DNA of 64,000 bases from Jacaranda mimosifolia (GCA_018894105.1 CM032129.1:14763968-14827967); one strand, 5' to 3'; positions 45,969 through 57,778 are shown, counted from the stretch's first letter. Numbers and translations: made by a program. The notes: a model not told the origin generated them from the letters alone.

Positions 45969-46549
45969 CCATCTACAGGGCATTCGGGCCACTTCGATCG
46001 CCCCTCAACAGCCTGCATCAACAAACTTGCACTTCAAGGAGTATCTACTGTGTCCTAGGTGTAGGCCTTTTCTTTTGTTTTCACTATTGTACATATGTAG
46101 GCAGGATGCTGCCGTTTTTGTAGTAATTTTCAGCTTTTCAGTATCTAGTGTTGTAACAACGTTTTACTTTTTTAAGCCTATTATAGGGGGGATGAGTATT
46201 CGAAGCTGAGTTGTATTGTGCATTATTAGAGTCCCCCCAACGTCTAGCGTTGCTCTAATGATTATTGATATTGTACTATTGTTGTTATCAATGAAATCGA
46301 GTTTTCTTTCCAAAGCATTCCGGCGTGTGAGTAAGTATCGTTGGGGATTGTGCCTCTAAAATGTCCCCACGTGGGCGTGAGTGTGACACACAATCACCCA
46401 ACGACTATCAAGCTTTGACAGTTACTAAGCTCTTAACAGTACCGAGACGGTTGACGGTTGTTGTATTTCGGCGGATGTAGTTAGCGTGTGGCAAGTTACT
46501 AGCCGCATAGTGCACAGTTTCCTCGTTACTTGAGAATTGCCCTATGACA
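45935..46549 (+). repeat. 3' LTR of the chromovirus
   Basis: 615 bp, matching the 5' LTR, with one extra stretch of about 20 bp near 45980. Confidence 0.93.
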
Positions 46550-46756
46550 CACGGGAAATTGAGCCGAGGGCTAGGTCCGAAAAGACGATAGGGCGGTACG
46601 GACCGATGGTGACAAATCTCCCGACTAGTACCCACCTACAATCCTGACTTACAAGTAGCCGGAGATAGCAAATTGTGAGTGGCGGGATCGGGCATGCCAT
46701 TGACCATGCCATAAAAGTAAGTTGTTACACTCCAAGATATGTGCTCGAGCAAATGG

Positions 46757-46846
46757 AGAGATAAGGAAAAAGTTTTCAAGTTCAAGTTAAATGCTATTGA
46801 AGAGATAAGGAGAAAGTTTTCAAGTTCAAGTTAAATGCTATTGAAA
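46757..46846 (+). repeat. 45-bp tandem duplication in the 3.1-kb solo LTR
   Basis: GAGATAAGGAAAAAGTTTTC at 46757 recurs at 46802 with one base changed, and both run through AAGTTAAATGCTATTGA. Confidence 0.9.
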
Positions 46847-47563
46847 AGTTATCTTATATTCATCAAGGAGCAATAAGGAAGGATGCCAACAGGCCAGCTA
46901 AATGTTTACATGTTTCATATTTTTATGATTCTAAATATGATTACCATCAATCATAAACTGATTATCTGATTTATTATCAATGATCTTGTTTATTGCCATT
47001 GAAATTCAATATTTTTCTTCTATCTCCTGTTATGTATTTCCCTCACCGAGTCCTTAAGACTCACCCTCCTATGCATTTCTTAAATATTTTCAGATAGGTA
47101 TGAATATTAAAGAATGAGGACTGATGCTTGCTTGGAAGAACTGTTTATGACAGACGTTTGGATATCATGTGATGGTGACTATAGGATTTGAGACTGTGGA
47201 CAAGACTGAACTCAGTTGGAAGACTTTTAGCTTTTATATAATGTCAGCTTGTAGTGTTATTTTATGTTGAAATATGCTATTATTTATAAGATATTAGAAT
47301 GTGAATATGTTACACTTCTTGTGGTGTATCTTGAAATTTGAATTTTGCTATTTTCGGTTGCACGTATTGCGCACTCTGAAATGATTTTTTGAGGCAGTTC
47401 TAAGCTGTTATTACTTGAGTTGTAAAATTTTGGGTTGTTGTGTAGTTTTATGAATTGAAATTGAATTTTGGAGCTGCGTTTTGGATTTAAATTATTATGG
47501 AAAAGATTTGAGTAGCATCTCGGCCCGAAAATAGGCACCTCCCGAACGAGGTGCTACAGTTGT

Positions 47564-49481
47564 AGATGTAACTTTATTATAATTCATGTACTTTGGCTAT
47601 TAAAATATTAGCCATCTTCGCCTTATATTGGATAATTTGTCTAAGTTACAATGGAATTAGGTGAAGCTCTTTGACTAAAATGACTATGGTACCTGCTCAT
47701 GCATCATAGGGATGGTGGTCGTGAAACAAGTGTTGCATTGGTCATAAATTCTTTCCAGTCATAGGATCTAATGAGATAGGGCATCAGCGGATTAGATAGA
47801 CCCAATAATGATATAGGCTCCTATATTTAAAGAAAGGCCCATTTCATTAACAATCATTGCGGGGGACACTAGTATATGTGAGTGGATCCTGTTTGAGCAT
47901 GAGTTCGTTAAGGATTTTGCCCAAGAGAATTCCATTCATAAGTGCGTATTGCAAACCGGTGCGAAATTTTTTTTACTTACGATAGTATATGGAATTGGTC
48001 CTAAGATTTCAGATACTATAGTAATCTAATGCAAGGCAACAATGCTTTGATACATTTCTCGACCACGTGACCAGTCTTCTTAGTTCTATGTTGAGTATAA
48101 TTATTCTATTTTATGGAGGTTTGTGAGAACCATAGAGGATTCACTGCTCAGGTGAAAAATGATGAGATCATCTCTAATGTTATTGATTATGGTTTATTTG
48201 GATTTCTTGCACAAGGCGATATGTGTTTTTAGGAGGTACGCTAAATAGATTAAAGCAAACCAATGCCCCATATCAGTACATACTTATAGAATCTGTTAAG
48301 TTTATCGATATCTCTGAACCTTAGGCCTTAATAGGGAGATAGGATAATGGAAAGACCTATTTACATGATACTATAAGCGAAAAGGTTCATACATTTAGTC
48401 ACCTATTGAGGGCCTTTTGAGTTGGTTGCTAGACATCAGCCATGGAAAATGCGGTTAACTAAAAAAGTTTAATTAGTCGAGATAATTAGTTAATTATTTC
48501 ACAAATTAAATTACAAAGAGTTGTGAGCTCACAGCTAATTAATTAGTGAACCTAGGGAACCACACACAAAAACAAAGTAGCCTATCTCAACTTTGAGAAC
48601 TTATCTAATTGTTAGATAAGAGAAAAAATTATAGCTAATTCGATTATAAGCTTGATTAAAGGAGTTGCATTGATCCAATTAAATTTAAAATTAGGGGGAA
48701 ATAATGGTTTGCCATCCAAATTATGCATATTTTTATACTTTGCTAACTAAACTTTTTTTTTTGTGACACTTTATCATTCAAACTGTACTTTTTCTTTTCG
48801 CCTTGCCATATATGAACCAATTTGGATGAAATATTTTATTGCTATTCCATCATAGGAGTGGCACATATCTTTGCTAAAGATATTTTTGTCACTCCATGAA
48901 AGATTATCTTTCGAACTTCAATTATCTCAGGATATGCACCAAAAAGTACAATGAATGAGTTTGTTGTGTTTGTTATTTAGTGAGGCTACACTGAGGAGAT
49001 GACTATTATGTCCGCAAAATTGAAAGTTTTGACTATAATCCTTTATGAAGAATCCCATGCCAATGATGTAATGGAATTTATCCATACTATTCCACTAGAT
49101 TTGGTTCTAATATGGCAAAGTGAAAAAAAAGTGTAGTTTGGACAGTAAATTGTCACAAAAAAGTTTAGTTAGTAAAGTGTAAAAACAGGCATAGTTCGGA
49201 TGGTAAACTATTTTTTTCCGTTAAAAATATTTAATTTATTTCCATGATTGAATCCAAACTAAATAGAGAATCAATTAATTAGTTGGATTGATTAATTTAA
49301 ATTCGAGAATTAGATATAAGAATTGATTAATCTAAGGAGATGAATTGATCTAATTGAATAAATGGAGTTATATTTAATTGGGTCCATGAGATTTAGCCAC
49401 CTTTAATAGAAAATTAATTGGTTGGATCAACTAAAGGCTTGAAAATTAATTATTAAGAGTCAATTAATTAATTTGACCACT
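47564..49481 (+). repeat. Long LTR family, copy B, left part
   Basis: The sequence from about 48110 matches copy A (36830 onward). The part before it resembles the start of the LTR at 18410, including CATGCATxxxAxGGTGxTxxTG and TCATAGGATCTAATGAGATAGGGCATC. The family relation is therefore inferred. It is interrupted near 49481 by a Tat-type element and seems to resume at 55143. The left boundary near 47564 is only the edge of the solo LTR. Confidence 0.6.
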
Positions 49482-49534
49482 TGAAATCTTTCTTTTATAA
49501 AGGATCCTGACTCCATTTCCATACAACATAATTT

Positions 49535-49553
49535 TAGTGTCATCTGTGAGAAC
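49535..49553 (+). other. Primer-binding site of the second Tat-type element
   Basis: TAGTGTCATCTGTGAGAAC follows the LTR end by three bases and is a mutated form of the TGGCGTCGTCTGTGGG type at 205. Confidence 0.65.
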
Positions 49554-49879
49554 TTGCTTCTAAAGTAAGGAATGCTGAAAATGCAGAAGAGATCTAAAGC
49601 TCGAGATTTCAACAACCTAATGGTGCTCTAAGATGAGAACCAAAAAATGGCTGATAGAAGATGCCCTTACTATTGATGATTGACCAGGTGTACGACATGC
49701 TATCGACGTTAGATATTTATCTCGAATCATTTTCCCCACTTACTAAAGAACTGGGATTGCGGAACCCTTAAACCACTGACACATGAGACTTCTCTCAGTT
49801 AGAACCCCATGGCTAGAAAAAAAAGCTGATGGAGTTGAATTTGGAGCCAAAGAAAAGCTCAAAATGGTAAGACTATCCC

Positions 49880-50870
49880 AGGTGATCTGCTAAAGAACAC
49901 CAAGCTCGAAGACCTCCTGGACCCAGACTTTGAAAAGGATCTGGTATACTTCTTGAGGAGAATTGGGATGTCTTCACATGGAGTATGATGGACTTGTGAG
50001 AAATTTCCCCCCAACATAATCATGCACCACTTCAGAGTGGACCAAATACATGACCAGTGAAGCAGAAAAGAAAAAACTTTAGGCATAGTGGAATCAAATA
50101 ATTAATAAGAGGTGCATAAGCTATTAGAAGCCAAGTACATCTTATCGGTCCAATAATAGATGTGCATTAACTTTATGAACTTGAACAAAGCTTTTTGAAA
50201 GATCCATTCCTGCTTCCCCAAATAGATGCTCTGGTGGATTCCATGGATAAATGTCAGATGCTAAGCTTCATGAATGATCATCAAAGGTATAACTAGATCC
50301 GCATGGCTCCAAAAGACCAAGAGAAGACAAGATTCATAACCGCACATGGGATATACTATGACAAGTAATACCCTTTGTGCACAAGAATTCTGAGGCTACC
50401 TACTAAAGATTGATAAACCATATGTTTGAGGACATGACCGGGAAGAACATGGAATTGTACATAGATAACAAGGTCAAGAATCGTGAGCAAAGGAACCACG
50501 TATGTGACCTAAGAGAATACTTTGCTAACTTGAAGAGGTTTAATATGTGGATCAATAATGCAAAATGCTCCTTCGGTGTGCAAGAAGGAAAGTTCCTGAG
50601 ATAATTATATCATGGTGTGGAATAGAAGCTAACCTTAATAAGATAAAAGCAGTACTCTAAATGTTGTCTCCATGGACTATCAATGAAGTACATGTGTTGG
50701 CTGGACTCCTAGCTGCTCTGAATCACTTCATTTCTCGATCTACTAAGAAAGGATTGCCTTTTCTTTAAGATCCTGAGAAAAGCCAAAGCTTTCAAATGGA
50801 CAAAGAATGTGAAAGAGCCTTCTAGTAATTGAAGGCATACTTTATATCACCCCTGCTACAAAGTAAGTTG
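49880..50870 (+). pseudogene. Reverse transcriptase of the second Tat-type element
   Basis: Segments in order are EDLLDPDFEKD near 49900, VHKLLEAKYIL near 50109, FMNLNKAF near 50172 and MINHMFEDMTGKNMELYID at 50410-50466. The second Asp of the YxDD box is AAC, Asn, at 50467-50469 (YIDN), so the catalytic pair is broken. The following INNAKCSFGVQEGKFLR is the usual thumb start. Stops and shifts are frequent. Confidence 0.8.
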
Positions 50871-51250
50871 AGGATGGGAAAACTATTATACTTGTATCTA
50901 GTCGTTATGGTGATAGTGGTTAGTGCCACTTTGGTACGAGAGTAGGAAAGGGAACATCAATCAGCTTACTACGTTAGTTGGCTCCTATAAGGTCTAGAAA
51001 TAAGATAAACCCCATTGAGAAGTTCGCCCTTGCTATGGTGACTATTGCTTGGAAGCTTAGACCTTACTTCCAAGCCCACGAAACTACAGTACTTACCAAT
51101 TACATGCCAAAGAAAATACTAAGCAGCCTAGAAGCTTCTGGAAAGATGGTAAATGGGCTATAAACTCGAGTCAATATGGAATCGAATATTAGCCCCGGTA
51201 AAATGCGCGGGGCGGCTATGAAGACAACAATGGAAGTTCGTCCCCTACGT
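50870..51250 (+). pseudogene. RNase H of the second Tat-type element
   Basis: NKINPIEKFALAMVTIAWKLRPYFQAHETTVLTN near 50998-51100 matches the conventional RNase H of gypsy elements. A second RNase H was not seen clearly in this copy, although 51340-51440 could hold decayed parts of it. Confidence 0.7.
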
Positions 51251-51639
51251 GAACCCTGCATACAGATAAATCATCCACTAATTCCAAAAACAACACAAGA
51301 ATAGTGTTGGAGAAACCCCAAGGAGACAAGTTTGAATATGCTGCAAGATTCAATTTTCCAACCTCCAATAATGAAGTCGAAATGAAGCATTGATCACTAG
51401 AATAAAGCTGGCCTACACAGCTAAAATAAGATAGCTACAAGCCCACAATACATCCAAATAAACCAAGTTCCAGGAAATTATGAGCCAAAGAAAAAAGTAT
51501 GGTAAAATACCTTAGACGAGTGGAAGCAATCAACCAGATGTTCGTGAGTTTTATTCTAACAAAAATACCGTGCAAGAAAAATTTAGACGGTCATCGATTA
51601 GCTAAGGTGTCTAATGCCCTAGTGGCCATGAAAAGCTGA

Positions 51640-52920
51640 GAGATCACCTTCCTAACTTCATACACTTCGAACAAGAAAGTCCCGAAAGACACGACTCAGT
51701 TTTTCCCCTGAAGTAATGGGCATCAAAGACTACATTGCCACATGGATGACCCCTATTGTGAAGTACCTTTGAGAAGGCGTCCTTCCCAATGACCCAAATG
51801 ACATATAGTGGGTGAAAGTGAAAGCAACAAGGTTCATATTGCAATATGAAGACTTATACAAACATGGTTTCTCCCAACTATACTTGAAATGTCTAAATTC
51901 GAGATACATGAAGGCCTGTTCAGTAATAATTTAGGAGCTGGATCTTTGGCGGCCAAGACCATCTGACAAGGATACTTCTAACCAACCATGCTAAAAGTGA
52001 CCTGAGATTCAATAAGATACAAACCTTACTAAGAACAAGCTCGCCTAAATTATCAACCTCGTGCGCTTCTGTAACCTATTGTAATCTATGCCTCTTTGCT
52101 CAGTAGGAAATGGATATCAGGACCTTCCCCCAAGTTACTGTCCAGCAAAAGTCATCATCATCATAGTAGACTACTTATCCAAGTGGATAGAAGTTGAACC
52201 CTTAGCACGTATATTGGAGAAATAAGTCATAAAATTCCTTTGGAGAAATATTGTGTTCAAGTTTTGGAGTCTGCGAGTATTGGTTTTGGACAATAGGACT
52301 TAGTTTATGGGAGCTACACTTAGAGACTAGTGCAAAGAGCTCTCTATCAAGTAATTCTTAGTAGCTAACCTACGAGCTAACAAACAAATGGAGGTATCAA
52401 ATTGGATTATAATTTAACACTTGAAGATGTAGCTAGGAGATACCAAAGGAACTTAGGTAGATGAACTTTCTTTCAAAGTATACGCAAATTGAACCACCCC
52501 CAGTGCACCCACTGAAGAATCACCATTCAACCTCATATATGAGGTATAAGCTGTTATTCTGGTTGAAGTTGGAGAAATTAGTTGGAGGGTAAAAAATTAC
52601 GACAACTTTCAAAATACATAAGAGCTAAGAGCAAACCTCAACCTACTCCCCAAAATAAGAAAAGTAGCAGACGTTCGATCAAAGATGTACAAGGCCAGAA
52701 TGGCAAAAGCGTAGGATGCTAAGGTACACCCAAGAAGCTTCCATGTTGGAGATCTAGTTATGAGGAAAGTAGATGCTCAAAGACCCCTTGACAAATTAGA
52801 TGCTAAGTGGGAAGCGCTTATAAATTGGTGGGATCGCCAATCTTGGTGTTTGCAAGTTACATAATACTGGCTAGAACTTGGAAAGTCTACAACTTAAAGA
52901 GATTCTACAGATAAAAAATA
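51640..52920 (+). pseudogene. Integrase of the second Tat-type element
   Basis: Core segments SSIVDYLSKWIEVEPLA near 52150-52210, VLVLDN near 52270 and SFHVGDLVMRKVDAQ near 52735-52785 show the integrase core and the C-terminal GPY-type region. Several stops lie where other copies have Trp or Gln. The frame ends near 52913 (WKVYNLKRFYR), as in other Tat integrases. Confidence 0.75.
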
Positions 52921-53321
52921 AATAGTCATGCATCCGTATTCATGATATTAGCTATCTAGGATGAGTTTCTTATTCGGCAATTCCTTTTTGTTTCCAATTA
53001 ATTAGTGTTTTTCTCAATTTTGTTATAAATGGAAGATAATTCTAACTCAAGGAACAACTTTTGTTTCTTTTGATTACTATAGTAAAATTAATGTTTCCCT
53101 ACAATTATGTTTGCTCTTCTACTACACAATGACAAGCTGCACGAATATTTTGTTCGTCGTAAGATTCAAAGGGCAATCTTACAAAAGAAATGATGATGAG
53201 CATGTGACCTTAAGTAAAGAAATAAAAGTATCAACAATAACTCCACCTAGCGATTAATGAGTGTGCTACATAAGCACCATTGTAAAAACCTCAAAAGAGC
53301 ATGCATCAAACGATATTAGCA

Positions 53322-53800
53322 CCACTATAAGACCCCCAAGGAGGTATGTGGCAACAACATTAGCAACATTATAAGACCCCCAAAGAGGCATGTTGCAGAA
53401 GACTACTATAAGAACCCTAAAGGGCACACAACACAGAGACCACTATAACACCACAAGGAGGCATGTGGCAAATACAAATGACCACTATAAAATACCCAGA
53501 GGGTATGTAGCAAATACAAAAGACCATTATAAGACTCCCAAAGGGGCACGTGATAAAAAAATTACTATTAGACCTCCAAATGGGCACACAGCAACAATGA
53601 CAACATCAACATCCCAAAAAGAGGTGTCCTATGATAACAACTTCAACAATATCCCAATGAGACATTTAGCAAAAACAACTTTAGCAACACCCTTAAAGGG
53701 AACACGCAAAAATGATGAAAACTATGATAAAACCCTCCGAAGGGGAGTTAACAACAAGTAATTATGATAAGACCCCACAAATGGGGGTCATAAGTAACGA
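53322..53800 (+). repeat. Tandem repeat of 36-44 bp after integrase
   Basis: Units open with a form of ACCACTATAAGACCCCC and continue AAGGGGCACGTGGCAACAA-like. They begin near 53322, 53366, 53404, 53440, 53482, 53523 and 53562, and decay further on. The 123-codon frame at 53390-53761 is only this repeat read in one frame. Confidence 0.85.
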
Positions 53801-54680
53801 GAATTACTGACATATCTTCTCCCTACAAAAAAAGCTCAAAGAAAAGGCTAAAAAAGCAAAAAATAAAGACTTGGCAATACTTAAGTAACATGTAGAGTAT
53901 TGCATAAACCATGCAATCATCTCATGGTCGAGTACAGAAAAAATAAAGAATGAAGTCTAACACTTTCGAAATGTTCAAAGAAGCAAATGATGCTTAGCCT
54001 ACGCTTAGCCATCCAAAGAAAAACCACAATTGGCATATTACCACTGCAAAATAAAAGCAAAGTAGTCTTAACAAAAGAAAAACACAAAAGGATAACTTTT
54101 ATTTTAAGTCCTATTCTACTACTACGGAGTTGTAATAGCTAAATCCTCTATGATGACTTCATAATCAACCTCTAACGAGCATGCAAAAATAAAGTCTACT
54201 AAAAGACTCTCCCCACCATGAAAGGTTCACATGGACTACATTCGTTGTAAGACCTCTAAAGGGGCTCGTGAGACAACAACTCAATCATAAGATTTAAAAT
54301 GTACCCCACTGCAGGAACTTAATTGCACAAAGGAACAACTTTGTTCCACAAAAGGACTTAATAGATCTTCTAAGCATGAAGTCCCATGAAAAATCCTAAG
54401 CTATTCGCTGGGCATATAGTCTTGCCAAAAGATCTTAAATAGGCTATAGAAAATGAAACTCTACCAAAAACTCTAAGTTACTCACTGAGCGCAAAGCTCC
54501 ATTAAAACTCAAGGATGATCTTCAAAATAGCGAAGCTTTTGAGAAATTTTATATTGCTCAAGAAGTACTGCTAGAGGAATCACCAACAATCTCGACTTAG
54601 GCACCTAAGTGTGAGGCACCCGAGCGGCCACATGCCGAGGCGCCCAAGTGCAAGGAGTCATGCTCTCCAAGTGACCGCAA
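53801..54680. other. Non-coding tail of the second Tat-type element
   Basis: No gene. A GC-richer stretch with GGCACCTAAGTGTGAGGC and GGCGCCCAAGTGCAAGG near 54600-54660 stands out from AT-rich surroundings. No antisense gene like that of the first element is visible. Confidence 0.5.
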
Positions 54681-54689
54681 TTCTATAAA

Positions 54690-55142
54690 AATAATTTATT
54701 TACTATTAACTTAATTAACTCATTACTTAATCAATTAGTTGACTAAAGTTGATTAAAATTCGATAATGAACCAATTAGCATAAACTAACAACTATCTTAT
54801 ACTTTCAATTTGCAATTGATGACATTGCAAAATAAGACCCTAAGGGTAAAAAAATAAAAATAATAATAAATAAGCTCAATTACATAAATAATTAACTAAA
54901 TAAGAGGGCAACGGGTCAACAAATTAAGCCCATCAAGATGGGAACCCAAGTCCAAGTGGGTTGAAGCCCACTAAGTACATAGTCAATATAAACACCAACT
55001 TCCAAAGCAAAAAAGGACACATCAAATCATTTTACAAAAAAATCTGAACTTTAACTGTATGTAAGCGTATTCCCGGAGTAGAAGCTAATTTTATTTTGTT
55101 GGCTTCCGAAAAGGATCCCGACTCCATTACTGTGTAGCATCA
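54690..55142 (+). repeat. 3' LTR of the second Tat-type element
   Basis: Its end matches the LTR end at 49482-49531, and its layout (AAGCCCATC..., short AT-rich body, AAAAGGATCC...) resembles the LTR at 56100-56618. The left limit is uncertain because the 5' LTR is too short to compare. Confidence 0.5.
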
Positions 55143-55990
55143 ATATCTAAGTCCCATTGTGGGATTTTTGGCTCAAGACCATAAAAGACATTTAAAGTCT
55201 AAAAACTTTTTGGAGAAGATTGAAAGCATTTAGGAGCACAACTTAGGGTTGAGAAACCTAGTTTCAGCAATACGAAGATAATTGTAAAAATAGGTTGCAT
55301 TTTAGTGGTAGTTATCAAGTGAGAAATATTCTAGTTGTACTTACCTAGTTAGAGTATGACTCCTCTAACTCCCAAAATAACTTACACAAAAGCTGGATAT
55401 CTTTATTCTCTACTTACTTGATTCTCCACTTCACGTACACACACATATTATTAGGTTTATGCTCTCCAAAAATTCCTTTCTTTTCTTCTCTGCAGTGCTC
55501 TCTCTCTCTCTCTAATCTCTCTTCTTAAAGTTCAGGAATTATATTCTTATATTGCTAGCACAAGAAAGAATACAAGTAAGTAGTTAATGTGCAGATAAAC
55601 TTAGAGGCAAGATACTTGGACTACTAATGTGAATCCTCAATTTGAATGAATCCATTGAAGCTTGAAGAATTCAAGAATTTGTACAATGACAGGCTAATAA
55701 TTTCTCGTCTCTTTCTCTTAAGGGGGAGAATTTTGTTCTCCTTCAAGGTGATGTGTAGCTTTGTTTTTATGCTTGTAGGGCTGATTTCTCTTCTTTTATG
55801 TGCAAGAAAAGGAGCCTCAAAGTTTTCCTAAAGAAATAAAGGAGTTTTTTGGAAGCCTTTGTTAATAAGTTTCAACTAAAGACTTAAGAAAAAAGTTTGT
55901 CTTAAGATTTTCAAATTTTGATCAAGGTACATGTTCTAATCCTACATTAGTATTGTATTTGCATAAAGATTCACATCACTAGGGAAACAT
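55143..55990 (+). repeat. Long LTR family, copy B, right part
   Basis: Continues the alignment with copy A (37800-38340): GACCATAAAAGACATTTAAAG, then GGTTGAGAAACC, GGTAGTTATCAAGTGAGA and ATGACTCCTCTAACTCCC. It resumes where the Tat-type element ends. The right end is approximate. Confidence 0.6.
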
Positions 55991-56099
55991 GATGTCTGTA
56001 TTAATTGATAATGTGTATTGGTGTTTAAATTTTAAACTTTTATTATGTTAACATCTCTATAAATATGCAAATTTAACACTTAAATGGTAGGATTACGAT
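55991..56099. other. Short spacer, no feature seen
   Basis: AT-rich bases between two LTRs; nothing recognised. Confidence 0.4.
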
Positions 56100-57778
56100 G
56101 GAAAATGAAGATAATTTAAAATGTCCCTCCAAAAAACTAACTTGATGGCCATGCAGAGACACATGATCATTTTGTAGTATCTTTTTGGACCTAAAATTGG
56201 AAAAAGAAATGAATTAAGGAATGTGATGTGGAAAATTAAAGTGTAGCATCAAAGGCCAAAACTAGGTTTAACTTATTAGGCCATATGATTAATTAAATCC
56301 ACAATGATAAAAAGTAAAAGGACTAAAAAGTGCCTAATAGATCAAGGAGAACTATTAAATTAAAAGGCTGAAAATCATAAATTGATTTAATCCATGAAGA
56401 AGGGCATCAAAACCCTAGTGGGCTTAAGCCTATTAAGAAATAAACTATAAATACTAAGCCCCAAAGATAAATGAGATATAAGAAACCATTCGTAAGAATT
56501 CGTATATCTTTGAGAACCATCCAGAGCTGAAATCTCTCTGCACAGTTCCAGAAAAAATAAACTGAACACCTTGTTGTGTATCGAAAAGGACCCTACTCTA
56601 TTTTCGTGCTACATTATTTTGGTGCTATCTATAAGAGCCCTGAATTATGAAAATGAACATTGAGAATGCATATGAGATCCATAGCTTGCAGCTTTAACAA
56701 CCAGGTGGCTCAAAGTTTGGAGAACATGGAGAACCACCAACCTAAAGCACCATCATGCCCGGTGCCAGAGTTAGCCTTGGACGCACAACCTGCACCAAAG
56801 GATACGCCTTCACAACAGGTACTATCTTCTGCAGATCTGATTTTGATGACGTAAGAAGCATTGAGGACTTTGCTAAGAATGCCAATGTCCAAGCTGTGAC
56901 TAAAGTAATTGCATAGTATGCTGAGGAGTGTTACCCCCAAGAGCTGCAACAATCCTCTCACCGGAGTTGGAGGGTTTCATCTTCTCAAGAGAGATTGAGT
57001 AAAGATCCGACATGACACTGCTGCTCTTTTTTTACACCAGCATGTGGGCACCCATTTCTCACTCTGAGCAGATTCCATCCAATGTGTACCCATGGTTATT
57101 GAAGTCCAGATACACTCATAGGTGTCGCATCCCTTAGGAAAAGCAATAAGCTAGTACCATCTTAGTAGAAGTACTTCTACCTAGAATGGGCATAGCCAAC
57201 TTACCAGAGGTCGATGACATTAAGGACCCTTAGGAGCATTTGGATAATTTTTTGGCAAGGATGAAGCTCTACAATTTGAGTAAAGCTATATATTGCAAGT
57301 TGTTCCATACCATGCACACCAAATGTGCCTTGACATGATCAACCAAATGCCAACTGGTTTAATAATTGGATTGGAGTTGTTGGCCCTGTGCTTCTCCTAG
57401 AACTTCTCCATCAACCATAGATACTCAAAAATAGTTGCACACCTCTTTACCATCAAGTATAAAGGTAGAGAGTCCTTGAGGAACTACCTTAAATACTTCA
57501 TTCAAGTGGTGCAAAAGATCCCCCGCATTAATTAGGAGCTCATGCCTAGTATTATCCAGTAGAATTTGAAGCATTTGAAATTACGAGAATCTATTGCTAA
57601 AACCCCCACCTACTACTATTTTAGAAGAGCTCCTAGTGTACATAGAGAAATAGATAAGAATTGAAGAAGTCATAATCTCTCATGAGGCCATCAAGTGTAG
57701 AACGCATGGTGAAGAGGATAATAACATTATAAAGTAGGGAGATTGTGGACTTTTTGAAAGCAAAAGATATAAAAAGTT
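56100..57778 (+). mobile_element. Third Tat-type element: 5' LTR, primer site and gag only
   Basis: The LTR body has CTATAAATACTA near 56445 and ends before TGGTGCTATCTATAAGAGC (56619), a decayed Tat-type primer site. Gag-like sequence follows until 57778, where an Athila-like LTR begins. No pol of this element is found, so it was truncated or its rest lies elsewhere. The LTR start is only approximate. Confidence 0.6.
56650..57778 (+). pseudogene. Gag of the third Tat-type element
   Basis: After ATG 56660, an acidic Pro-rich N-terminus is followed by frames containing EHLDNFLARMKLYNLSKAIYCKLFHTMHTKCAL near 57237-57340, the plant Tat gag core, and later LEELLVYIEK and EEVIISHEAIK near 57620-57690. 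Many stops show it is dead. The frame ends at the boundary with the Athila-like LTR. Confidence 0.7.

Larger units (their letters stand above)
40585..46549 (+). mobile_element. Complete chromovirus (Ty3/gypsy), 5.97 kb, with 5-bp target duplication
   Basis: Two LTRs (40585-41185 and 45935-46549) both run from TGTCAA to ATGACA or GTGACA. CACGG flanks the element on each side (40580-40584 and 46550-46554). Inside are a tRNA-Met-type primer-binding site, gag with a zinc knuckle, protease, reverse transcriptase, RNase H, integrase, a chromodomain and a polypurine tract. It is the best preserved retroelement in the window, yet stops, frameshifts and catalytic substitutions make it inactive. The LTRs differ by roughly 8% by eye, mostly transitions. 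Confidence 0.95.
38454..47558. mobile_element. Solo LTR of about 3.1 kb, interrupted by a chromovirus
   Basis: It starts TGTAACACCCC and ends GGTGCTACA, which are imperfect inverted ends, and GTTGT flanks it on both sides (38449-38453 and 47559-47563). After subtracting the nested chromovirus and its 5-bp duplication, 3135 bp remain, with no coding region. A long LTR with TGTAACACC-type ends recalls the Tekay/Del group, but that is an inference. Confidence 0.75.
49482..55142 (+). mobile_element. Second Tat-type Ty3/gypsy element, 5' LTR and gag deleted
   Basis: A short LTR end (GGATCCTGACTCCATT, to 49531) is followed by the primer-site sequence TAGTGTCATCTGTGAGAAC. A matching LTR end (GGATCCCGACTCCATT) lies at 55107-55142. 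Between them are reverse transcriptase, RNase H and integrase remnants, a 36-44-bp tandem repeat and a non-coding tail. Gag and protease are missing, because reverse transcriptase starts within 400 bp of the primer site. It splits long LTR copy B. Exact ends could not be fixed. Confidence 0.7.

Noticed and set aside
53390..53761. A 123-codon open frame with repeated DHYKTP-type segments, resembling a repetitive protein
   Set aside because: It is a reading of the 36-44-bp tandem repeat in one frame. Repeat unit lengths are not all multiples of three, and it lacks any domain.
53270..53800. Regularly spaced repeats that could suggest a CRISPR array
   Set aside because: This is plant DNA, the 'spacers' are variants of the same unit, and it lies in a retrotransposon; a plain decayed tandem repeat explains it.
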